From assembly GCF_910585425.1 (NCBI RefSeq), contig NZ_CAJUCP010000103.1, forward strand, positions 1 through 8,664: 8,664 bases of DNA. The letters run 5' to 3'. Positions within the stretch are counted from its first letter, which is position 1. Every line of letters starts with the position of its first letter. The notes under the pieces are model-generated. The model did not search any database. It was not told where the DNA came from and saw only the letters and a program-made list of their open reading frames with translations. Positions 1 to 5,104 of this stretch are shown piece after piece. Source of the DNA: an uncultured Acetatifactor sp. Its GTDB lineage: Bacteria; Bacillota; Clostridia; Lachnospirales; Lachnospiraceae. The position numbers and the translations under genes are program-made.

Positions 1-26
1 GCTTTAGTGGCATAGGCTTATTGTGC

Positions 27-33
27 AATTTTT
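27..33. repeat. Possible target-site duplication (left)
   Basis: AATTTTT, separated by one base from the left inverted repeat. It matches 8629-8635, which is also one base outside its repeat. The symmetric position is suggestive, but the A/T-only composition makes coincidence possible. Confidence 0.35.
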
Positions 34-34
34 T

Positions 35-52
35 AAATTTGCTCATTTATAG
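35..52 (+). repeat. Left copy of 18-bp terminal inverted repeat
   Basis: The sequence AAATTTGCTCATTTATAG recurs exactly, inverted, at 8610-8627. Identity stops abruptly on both sides. The copy lies about 40 bases upstream of the first gene of the agr operon, and its last bases form part of a TATAGT (48-53) that resembles a -10 element, so it may also affect that operon's promoter. Confidence 0.8.
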
Positions 53-91
53 TATGCAATAAATGCATTTTAGTTCAAAGGACATTCACCC

Positions 92-769
92 ATGAGAAAT
101 GATTATAAAGAAGTGCTGGGACGGCTAAAAGAAGAACGAGAGCGAATGTCTTTGTCACAGAGAGAAATGTGCCAGCATGTGGGCATGAGTCAAGGACAAT
201 ACTGTAAGATTGAAAATGGAGAGCAGTATTTCAGTTTTCATGAAGTAAAAAAACTATCTGAGTCAGGGGTTGATATTCATTATATTTTTACAGGACAGAG
301 AGTGCACAGCCGCTATATCAAAGATATTGAAGCTTACGATTTTAGAGAAATAATATGTCTGTTAGAAGTCATATATTCAGCAGTGACATACTATTGTGTA
401 TTGACACCATCGGGATTTTGGCGAAATCTGTATCGGGAAGTCCAGTTTATACGATTATTGGATGCAAATCAGAACTTTGAGAACGATTTTTTCGTATTAC
501 TTAGACGCTTGAATGGACTTACGCAGAGGGAAATGGCATTGCAATTTGGTATGGACACCAAGAAATTGCGAATGTTGGAGAAAGGCCAATGTCAGCCTGA
601 CAGTGAGCTCTTGTGGCAATTTTACAGAGATTTTCGGGTTCCACCATCAATTGTAATTAAAGATAGGCAAGGGTTGTTGAACCAAGCAGGGTGTTTTTTA
701 GAGAGGATAGATTCAGAATCAAAAAACAATATAATAGCAATGGTTAAGGCATTTCATATGAAAAATTGA
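92..769 (+). CDS. Two-domain XRE-type helix-turn-helix regulator of the agr operon
   Basis: A 225-residue probable DNA-binding protein. Residues about 8-68 form an XRE/Cro-like HTH (LSQREMCQHVGMSQGQYCKI, then ENGEQYFSF). A second HTH-like unit lies at about 135-192 (GLTQREMALQFGMDTKKLRM, then LEKG). A helical linker with several aromatic residues joins them. The tandem arrangement suggests binding to a composite operator or an intramolecular dimer; this is inference. ATG at 92 is preceded by AAAGGA (77-82), a modest ribosome binding site. The response-regulator gene begins 22 bases after its stop, so the two are probably co-transcribed. A -10-like TATAGT (48-53) overlaps the left inverted repeat, but no convincing -35 is present. 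It is not a standard component of staphylococcal agr, and could be an output regulator or a repressor of the locus. The family call is firm; the role is not. Confidence 0.85.
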   Translation: MRNDYKEVLGRLKEERERMSLSQREMCQHVGMSQGQYCKIENGEQYFSFHEVKKLSESGVDIHYIFTGQRVHSRYIKDIEAYDFREIICLLEVIYSAVTYYCVLTPSGFWRNLYREVQFIRLLDANQNFENDFFVLLRRLNGLTQREMALQFGMDTKKLRMLEKGQCQPDSELLWQFYRDFRVPPSIVIKDRQGLLNQAGCFLERIDSESKNNIIAMVKAFHMKN

Positions 770-791
770 AGACAAAAGGGGAATTCACTCA

Positions 792-1517
792 GTGAAAAAA
801 GTTCTTATTCTGGAAGATAATGCGCTTATGTTAGAGTGCCTGTCTGGTATCGTGCAGGAAGTCGATGTAAAAACGGAAGTTTTTCCTTTCGATAATGCAA
901 AGGATGCGTGTCAGTGTGCGCTAAAAAGCACAATCGATTTGTTCATTATTGATATCATGCTGGAAACCCATAAATCAGGAGATACATCTGGCTTAAGTTT
1001 TGTTGAAGACATAAGGCGGATTAAAAGGTATGGTTTCACGCCAGTCATCATTGTCACAGCTTTATATGACCAAAAGCTAGTTACATATGAGGAGCTGCAC
1101 TGTTATAGTTTTATAGAGAAGCCCTTTGATAAGGACAGGCTGAAAGGGCTGATAGAGGAGGCGTTGGCGTTTCCGGGAACTGATAATGGAGCAAAGACCC
1201 TAAAGTTCCGCAAAGATGGTATTATACTGGCAGTTGAACGTGAACGTATTGTCTATGTAGAAAGCATCAATCATATTTTGAATATCCATACAGCTAATGA
1301 TGTAATGCATATCCCGTATAAAACAATCAAGAATTTTTTAGAGGAGGTAGACAGCAATGACTTTCTGCAGTGCAGCAGAAACACTGTGATAAACAGGAAA
1401 TATGTACATAATGTAGACATGGGGAACCGGGTCATCCAATTTCGGGATGGAATGGGCAGGGTGGATATCGGCATTATGTATAGGAACCAGGTAAAGGAAA
1501 TGTTTTCTGAATGCTGA
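792..1517 (+). CDS. LytTR-family response regulator, AgrA-like
   Basis: A 241-residue two-component response regulator. The receiver domain spans about 1-125, with acidic pocket E8/D9, phospho-acceptor D54 (FIIDIML), T89 and the conserved K110-P111 (FIEKPFD). A LytTR DNA-binding domain follows at about 135-235, with the typical VYVES and CSRNTVINRKYV segments. Proteins of this class bind direct repeats at promoters of agr-like loci when phosphorylated by the partner kinase. The start is GTG at 792, after AAAGGGGA (775-782). Its 3' end overlaps the kinase gene by 7 bases, indicating translational coupling. The likely partner is the adjacent sensor kinase, and a likely target is the convergent peptide-signal operon. 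The domain call is very secure; AgrA function rests on context. Confidence 0.93.
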   Translation: MKKVLILEDNALMLECLSGIVQEVDVKTEVFPFDNAKDACQCALKSTIDLFIIDIMLETHKSGDTSGLSFVEDIRRIKRYGFTPVIIVTALYDQKLVTYEELHCYSFIEKPFDKDRLKGLIEEALAFPGTDNGAKTLKFRKDGIILAVERERIVYVESINHILNIHTANDVMHIPYKTIKNFLEEVDSNDFLQCSRNTVINRKYVHNVDMGNRVIQFRDGMGRVDIGIMYRNQVKEMFSEC

Positions 1518-2782
1518 GACAGATATCGAATTTACTGGAAATCATGTCTATTTTTGTTTGCATTCATCGTTTATATGGGAGAAGGGTAAAAGCAAATATT
1601 GGAATAGCAGCGGCATATTTGGGGTGTCTGGTGATATATTGTGTGATGGACATATATGGTTCTAGAATCATATTGACATTGATGAGTTATTTGGCAATCG
1701 GCATTTACTGTATTCATAGCCAGAAGGATTCCCTGAAAGGTGCTATGTTAAGCGTAGTGCTTATGATAATTATTCTTGCGATTGTCCAATTCATCTATAT
1801 ACTACCATTGAATTTGCTTCTGAGAGATGATAATCAAAAGGCATTTGCTGTAAATTTGTTTGCGCTGATAAGTTTTATTTGGATTTTGCCGAAGAGTAAG
1901 CTAAGCCTGTTGCGCAAAGAGACTGAAAAAAACAATGGTTTAACCATATTGATGTTTGGAGCCGGAATTTATAGTGCATTGTTATTGGTGCTTCAGGGGA
2001 TTTTAAATGCGAAGTTGCTTCTGCGCCTGTTTGTATTTTTGCTTTTGCTTATGGCATTTTCTTATTTAGCAATAGAAAAGTGGAATGAGGTACAAAACGA
2101 GAAAAAGAGCTTAGAGAAAGAGCTGCAAGCTATAAGGATACCACAAGAAAAATATGAAGAATTACTAAAAATGATTAGAATACGACAGCATGAATTCCGA
2201 AACCATTTAGCAGCTATTTGGGCAACACAGTACACATATAAGTCATATGACAAACTGGTAAAGGCCCAGAATGACTATTGTGGCAGGCTGATACAGGATA
2301 ACAGGCACTATAAGTTGCTGTTGATTGAGAACAAGGTTTTAGCAGGTTTTCTCTATGGGAAGCTTCAGGAGATAGAGGCGGAAGGGGTAAGCATCGAATG
2401 TGAGATAAGAGGAACATTCCGGCAGTCTGTTGTCCCAATCCATCATTTGATTGAAATGTTGGGAATTCTTTTGGATAATGCCGTACAAGCCAAAAGAGAC
2501 AGTGATTCAAAAGAAACAGGAATTCTTTTTAGTCTTTTAGAGAAAGGACAGTCCTATCAATTTAAAGTCTGTAATAGATTTCCATATACAAGCTATGATG
2601 AAATAGCGACATGGTTCCAGCTGGGGGAGAGCACAAAAGGAGAGGGACATGGGCTTGGCCTATACCAATTAAGATGCTTGTGCAAGGAATCCGGTTGTAT
2701 AATCAGCTATGGAAATGTAGAGATTAAGGAAGAAAATTGGATAGAATTCGTGCTAGAGGTACATGAAGCGGACAGAGAGTAG
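1511..2782 (+). CDS. AgrC-like sensor histidine kinase with GHKL ATPase domain
   Basis: A 423-residue membrane kinase expected to sense the secreted cyclic peptide. The N-terminal half holds about six hydrophobic segments (roughly 31-49, 52-68, 77-103, 111-127, 145-165, 168-187). A coiled-coil linker (about 190-222) follows, then the phospho-acceptor region RIRQHEFRNHL with H227 and the HPK10-style HxxxNHL pattern. The ATP-binding domain has an N-box (GILLDNAVQA, N323) and a glycine-rich lid (STKGEGHGLGLYQLR, 374-388). The membrane portion plus GHKL domain is the usual AgrC architecture. The ATG at 1511 lies inside the end of the response-regulator gene, with AAAGGAAA at 1494-1501 as ribosome binding site. 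Its stop (2780-2782) sits in a 9-bp hairpin shared with the convergent agrD-like gene. Cognate signal specificity cannot be read from sequence. Confidence 0.92.
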   Translation: MLRQISNLLEIMSIFVCIHRLYGRRVKANIGIAAAYLGCLVIYCVMDIYGSRIILTLMSYLAIGIYCIHSQKDSLKGAMLSVVLMIIILAIVQFIYILPLNLLLRDDNQKAFAVNLFALISFIWILPKSKLSLLRKETEKNNGLTILMFGAGIYSALLLVLQGILNAKLLLRLFVFLLLLMAFSYLAIEKWNEVQNEKKSLEKELQAIRIPQEKYEELLKMIRIRQHEFRNHLAAIWATQYTYKSYDKLVKAQNDYCGRLIQDNRHYKLLLIENKVLAGFLYGKLQEIEAEGVSIECEIRGTFRQSVVPIHHLIEMLGILLDNAVQAKRDSDSKETGILFSLLEKGQSYQFKVCNRFPYTSYDEIATWFQLGESTKGEGHGLGLYQLRCLCKESGCIISYGNVEIKEENWIEFVLEVHEADRE

Positions 2783-2793
2783 TACTGTCCGCT
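2767..2793. terminator. Hairpin between convergent kinase and agrD-like genes
   Basis: AGCGGACAG (2767-2775) pairs perfectly with CTGTCCGCT (2785-2793) around a 9-base loop. The stem overlaps the kinase stop codon and lies 20 bases past the agrD-like stop. Position suggests a bidirectional terminator, but neither side has a clear U-tract, so termination may be weak. Confidence 0.4.
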
Positions 2794-2812
2794 CCGTGTA
2801 GCTAAAGAGGAC

Positions 2813-2929
2813 TTATTCGTAATTTTCTTCAGCAGGATATGGATACTCTCCAAAAAGAACTAAGCTTGTTATGGACGATTGCAACTCCCATAGAGCCCCT
2901 GCGATTTTCAGCGTGAAGTCAGTAATCAT
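2813..2929 (-). CDS. AgrD-like autoinducer peptide precursor, predicted lactone type
   Basis: A 38-codon gene in the position expected for agrD. ATG (2929-2927) overlaps the last 11 bases of the agrB-like gene. AGGAGG inside agrB, 8 bases upstream of the ATG, is an excellent ribosome binding site. The product has the three AgrD parts: an N-terminal amphipathic helix (MITDFTLKIAGALWELQ), a short core, and an acidic, proline-containing tail (GEYPYPAEENYE) resembling the conserved tail cut by AgrB-type proteases. There is no cysteine. The residue at ring position 1, four before the tail, is Ser22 in SLVLF, so the inferred signal is a five-residue lactone ring with an unknown N-terminal extension. 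Ser-based lactone signals are known from Staphylococcus intermedius and the enterococcal Fsr peptide. The gene call is strong; exact mature ends are inferred. Confidence 0.85.
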   Translation of the reverse strand: MITDFTLKIAGALWELQSSITSLVLFGEYPYPAEENYE

Positions 2930-3479
2930 TTTTTGCCCCTCCTTTCTTCCGTATTTTCGCTACCAAAAGCTGTAGCGAATGCAATATTATGACCCAGAAG
3001 CCGACTGCTGCAAACGGGCTAGCTGGTATAATATACAGGATAAGAGCATATAGGAATATACCGCTGCAGGTGACACATATGCAATGCCTGGAACGCTGGG
3101 GAGATGGCTGCGGGCGGTATTTGGATGTTACAGGTCCCACGAAATAGCAGACCACCATACATATAAGCAGAGCGAATGTCTGGATGTAGGAAGGTAGCAG
3201 TATATTCGGCAGTAAGGCTATCGCCAGCCATATATAGAGGAACGTGCTGGCCAGGCAGCCGAGGTATGTATAGAAATGCAGCCCTCCTGTGGAGCAGCGC
3301 AGATATAGCATCATGCATAAAGCGAATAGGTACAGCGTCAAACGGTCGTGGAGCAGGAAGCCGATGACAATCATTTTACTGAGCTCCGAAAACATTGTCT
3401 TAAGCAGATATTCTATCTGTGCAATCTGGTAACCGCCAAGCTGGTATTTCTCCTTCAAATATTTCTGAATCATTTCCAT
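2919..3479 (-). CDS. AgrB-like membrane cysteine protease processing the autoinducer peptide
   Basis: An AgrB-family integral membrane endopeptidase of 186 residues from the chosen start. It removes the AgrD tail, closes the ring and assists export. The signature is RCSTGGLHFYTYLGC: R61, G65-G66, H68 and C75, with the seven-residue His-Cys spacing of the catalytic pair in Staphylococcus aureus AgrB (H77/C84). Hydrophobic segments follow (about 76-96, 100-116, 137-151, 155-172), and GPVTSKYRP resembles the AgrB loop after the fourth segment. ATG at 3479 is chosen because AGGAGG (3493-3488) lies 8 bases upstream. An in-frame TTG at 3500 would put that site inside the gene, and the ATG at 3485 is only 2 bases away from it. 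The agrD-like gene overlaps the 3' end. The operon runs convergent to the response-regulator and kinase genes. Confidence 0.9.
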   Translation of the reverse strand: MEMIQKYLKEKYQLGGYQIAQIEYLLKTMFSELSKMIVIGFLLHDRLTLYLFALCMMLYLRCSTGGLHFYTYLGCLASTFLYIWLAIALLPNILLPSYIQTFALLICMVVCYFVGPVTSKYRPQPSPQRSRHCICVTCSGIFLYALILYIIPASPFAAVGFWVIILHSLQLLVAKIRKKGGAKNDY

Positions 3480-3501
3480 ACCCATTTCCTCCTCAGGCAA
3501 T

Positions 3502-3531
3502 AGAATACTCTATAAAGAGGTACTTCTTGAA
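3502..3531 (-). promoter_or_regulatory. Weak candidate promoter of the agrBD operon
   Basis: On the minus strand, TTCAAG (3531-3526) and TATTCT (3507-3502) are separated by 18 bases, upstream of the agrB ribosome binding site. The -35 is a poor match, as expected for an activator-dependent promoter, and it overlaps the 28-bp palindrome at 3529-3556. Confidence 0.3.
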
Positions 3532-3556
3532 AATCCTTACTGAATAAGGGATTTTC
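3529..3556. promoter_or_regulatory. 28-bp near-palindrome upstream of agrB, candidate operator
   Basis: GAAAATCC-TTA (3529-3539) faces TAAGGGATTTTC (3545-3556), complementary apart from a single bulged base, with a 5-base centre. It is 50-77 bases upstream of the agrB start and touches the candidate -35. No gene end is nearby that it could terminate, so an operator for the LytTR or the two-HTH protein is the simplest reading (inference). Confidence 0.4.
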
Positions 3557-3770
3557 TTATCTAAATCGATAAGCAGAATCGGTTTTATTGATAATATTTT
3601 TGCCCCATTGAAGTTAGGAATGGAATTAACGCAATTAAGTAAATAAGGCGAATCTAACAGATTCTGCGTTTATGATAGCTGAAGGAATATAAGGTAATGA
3701 TGCATAGAACAATAGGAGGTTTCTGGTTATTTGCCAAAAGGTGTAAAATTATAGACATATGGAGGGAGAT
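3556..3770. promoter_or_regulatory. Palindrome-rich intergenic region between agrB and the XRE gene
   Basis: AT-rich and without a supportable gene. It holds CTTATC-n6-GATAAG (3556-3573), GAATCT-n3-AGATTC (3650-3664), and a spaced pair GCAGAATC (3573-3580) / GATTCTGC (3660-3667). The last 40 bases lead into the XRE gene and contain TAAAAT (3744-3749), a possible -10 without a good -35. These are candidate binding sites for one or more of the three regulators in the window; none matches an operator I can name. Confidence 0.35.
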
Positions 3771-4094
3771 ATGCCGAACAAGGGTGCAGGAGAAAGAATC
3801 CGGGAATTGCGTGAGCTGCAGAACTACACGAGGGAAGTGTTTGCGGAAAAAGTGGACATCTCTGAAAAATTCCTATATGAAATAGAAGTGGGAAAGAAGG
3901 GATTTTCTGCTGATACTCTTTGCCGCATTTCGCAGGTGCTGTCTGTGAGCTGCGATTATATAATGCTTGGGGAAGAAAAGGAACACCGGGGCATGGAGAA
4001 GATCATATGTGTCCTGGAGACCATAGGCCCAAAGCAGCGGAGCAAGGTGCAGGATGTATTGAAAATGCTGTCCGAAATGTGCGATGGACTATGA
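3771..4094 (+). CDS. Small XRE-family transcriptional regulator
   Basis: A 107-residue protein with one XRE/Cro helix-turn-helix at about 8-66 (RIRELRELQNYTREVFAEKV, then SEKFLYEIEVGKKGFS) and a short helical C-terminal tail (about 75-107) that could mediate dimerisation. This size and layout is common for regulators of integrative elements and prophages. The start at 3771 is preferred over the in-frame ATG at 3759 because GGAGG (3761-3765) lies 5 bases upstream of 3771, whereas 3759 has no close ribosome binding site. The following 400 bases hold decayed coding sequence and then a sigma-like gene on the same strand, the usual companion in conjugative elements. It may control that element's genes or the divergent agrBD operon; the sequence does not decide. 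Confidence 0.85.
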   Translation: MPNKGAGERIRELRELQNYTREVFAEKVDISEKFLYEIEVGKKGFSADTLCRISQVLSVSCDYIMLGEEKEHRGMEKIICVLETIGPKQRSKVQDVLKMLSEMCDGL

Positions 4095-4268
4095 GTTGGG
4101 TCAGAAAAACACTGAGTTTGGTGAATATATGAGCTTTGGCGCTGGTTTGCAGCATGATGGAGGTATCAATTCGCTGAATCAGAGGTCAATGGAGAACTAA
4201 AATACAAAAGAGATGGGTATGTTCTGGTTGCCCAATATGAAAGCCTTTTTGATGAGATTGCGATATGA
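4084..4268 (+). pseudogene. Decayed coding remnant of unknown family
   Basis: Two adjoining frames look protein-like but neither makes a whole gene. One starts at ATG 4084, overlaps the XRE stop, reads MDYELGQKNTEFGEYMSFGA and stops at 4198-4200. The other, open from 4158 to TGA 4266-4268, ends SEVNGELKYKRDGYVLVAQY-ESLFDEIAI, which has the composition of a real protein, yet has no start codon and follows an in-frame TGA at 4155. A single frameshift near 4158-4165 would join them into about 60 residues. I do not recognise the family. The position between the regulator and sigma-like gene fits a small element-encoded protein that has decayed. Confidence 0.3.
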
Positions 4269-4372
4269 GGAATCTTGTTGAAAAGGTTTTTGTATTTGAG
4301 GTAATTTGTGAAGCATCCTGTAGATACCTATAGGCAATCTGGCAGTAAAAAGACATATCGTACTTTTGCGGG

Positions 4373-4406
4373 AAAGGCGGTTACAGAAATTCTGTGGCCG
4401 CCTTTT
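4373..4406 (+). terminator. Terminator-like hairpin upstream of the sigma-like gene
   Basis: AAAGGCGG (4373-4380) pairs with CCGCCTTT (4398-4405). Two G-U pairs and ACAG/CTGT extend the stem to about 14 bp around an AAATT loop. A short run, TTTT, ends the right arm. It lies after the decayed remnant and about 85 bases before the sigma-like start. It could terminate readthrough or form part of an attenuator leader. Confidence 0.45.
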
Positions 4407-4444
4407 GTCGAATATGGTTCTATATTGCGGTGCCGCGGTTCTCC

Positions 4445-4482
4445 CCTTCGGGTCTGAAACTAGAAAAATTCAGACTCGGAGG
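4445..4482 (+). promoter_or_regulatory. Hairpin sequestering the sigma-like gene's Shine-Dalgarno
   Basis: Bases 4445-4458 (CCTTCGGGTCTGAA) pair with 4469-4482 (TTCAGACTCGGAGG) through 14 consecutive pairs, two of them G-U, around a 10-base A-rich loop. The right arm ends in CGGAGG, the ribosome binding site for the ATG at 4491. Folded RNA would hide it, so translation is probably controlled by melting or by an alternative fold of the leader. Confidence 0.55.
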
Positions 4483-4490
4483 AAAGGACA

Positions 4491-4940
4491 ATGAGAAATT
4501 ACAAGAACAGTGATTATGCCCTGAACAGGTATAGCCAGGGCATCATCTACAAATTTGCGGACGGCATCGTGGAGGTGACATTGGAGGCCTTTTTGCGTGA
4601 CAATCCGGATAAGACGGAGGAGGATTTTGCGGAGCTGAAAGCCCTGTCGGATGAGATTTACTATCAGCAGGATCGGCAGGAGCAGAGGACAAGCCGCCAC
4701 GATGTGAGCATCAATGGGATGGAGGAGATGGACATCGCGGCGGTTCCTCCGATTGATGCGGAGCTGATTCGGAAAAGCAAGGAGGAAAAGGCTTTAGAGG
4801 TGGCAAAGCGATTGCTGGACAGCGGAAAGCTGATACCGGCGCAACGGAGGAGGTTTCTCCTCCATTTTTTCAGGGTTTTTCTACAAGGCAGATTGCCAGA
4901 ATGGAGGGTGTCCACCAGCGGGCGGTCTGGGACAGCTTGA
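4491..4940 (+). CDS. Sigma-70-region-4-like protein of integrative elements, frameshifted
   Basis: The first 127 residues match, from memory, the small sigma-like protein found in Firmicutes conjugative transposons (opening MRNYKNSDYALNRYSQGIIY, then FADGIVEVTLEAFL, related to Tn916 orf7). In that family a C-terminal sigma region 4 helix-turn-helix regulates element genes. Here the frame breaks after RRFLLHFF (F127, 4869-4871), inside a run of six T. The 22 residues after that are out-of-family and end at 4938-4940. The expected HTH is present in the -1 frame to 4981, so the intact product would be 163 residues. In the zero frame the break reads T TTT TTC, a canonical -1 slippery heptamer, so programmed frameshifting is possible, though one lost T is simpler. 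GGAGG at 4478-4482 is the ribosome binding site, buried in a hairpin. Confidence 0.75.
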   Translation: MRNYKNSDYALNRYSQGIIYKFADGIVEVTLEAFLRDNPDKTEEDFAELKALSDEIYYQQDRQEQRTSRHDVSINGMEEMDIAAVPPIDAELIRKSKEEKALEVAKRLLDSGKLIPAQRRRFLLHFFRVFLQGRLPEWRVSTSGRSGTA

Positions 4941-4981
4941 TGTGGGCGGAGAAGAAGCTGAAAAGATTTTATGAGGCATGA
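4865..4981 (+). pseudogene. Displaced C-terminal HTH of the sigma-like gene (-1 frame)
   Basis: In the -1 frame relative to the gene starting at 4491, bases from the T-run onward encode QGFSTRQIARMEGVHQRAVW, then DSLMWAEKKLKRFYEA, and stop at TGA 4979-4981. This is the sigma region 4 helix-turn-helix that the family needs for -35 or promoter-like DNA contact. It has no start of its own, so it is made only if ribosomes slip -1 at 4865-4871 or if the T-run is a sequence error. Confidence 0.65.
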
Positions 4982-5034
4982 GAGTACCTGAAAGATTATG
5001 AGAACTTAACAATAACGTTGGCAGACAAAAGAAT

Positions 5035-5073
5035 TATAGAGTGGGTGCGGCCTATTACCGCACCCACTCTATA
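5035..5073. terminator. Perfect 16-bp hairpin terminator between opposing units
   Basis: TATAGAGTGGGTGCGG (5035-5050) pairs perfectly with 5058-5073 around a 7-base loop. It separates the plus-strand sigma-like gene (ending 4981) from the minus-strand membrane operon (ending 5105). On the minus strand the stem is followed by ATTCTTTTGTC, a partial U-tract; on the plus strand the U-tract is absent. It probably serves mainly the membrane operon. Confidence 0.75.
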
Positions 5074-5104
5074 AAATGGATTCTTGTATTGAGATATATA
5101 AGCT

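Larger units (their letters stand above)
3..62 (+). other. Open-frame tail at the left edge, possibly of an interrupted gene
   Basis: A frame open from the window edge runs through the left inverted repeat and ends at TAA 60-62, thirty bases before the first agr-operon gene. It encodes a hydrophobic stretch (FSGIGLLCNFLNLLIYSMQ). It could be the 3' end of an upstream gene cut by the window, or a gene truncated by the insertion. Too little is present to assign a product. Confidence 0.2.
3771..4981 (+). mobile_element. Remnant of an integrative-element regulatory module
   Basis: An XRE regulator followed by the sigma-70-region-4-like protein is a combination known from Firmicutes conjugative transposons of the Tn916 type and relatives, where the pair sits near excisionase and integrase. 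Here no excisionase, integrase or conjugation gene follows, the sigma-like gene is frameshifted, and the space between holds disrupted coding debris. The block is therefore read as a decayed fragment nested in the larger region. Confidence 0.5.

Noticed and set aside
2214..2510. Minus-strand open frame of 98 codons inside the kinase gene
   Set aside because: Antisense to a well-supported kinase gene with intact motifs; no ribosome binding site and no protein-like features.
3480..3500. Upstream TTG start for the agrB-like gene
   Set aside because: The strong AGGAGG at 3488-3493 would be inside the coding region; the ATG at 3479 has ideal spacing to it.
3697..3885. 62-codon plus-strand frame overlapping the XRE gene, considered as a leader peptide
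   Set aside because: It overlaps the HTH gene in another frame for most of its length, and the nearby AGGAGG lies inside it rather than ahead of its start.
4452..4475. Inverted repeat GTCTGAA/TTCAGAC as a terminator
   Set aside because: No U-tract follows, and the stem extends through the ribosome binding site, so a translational control role fits better.
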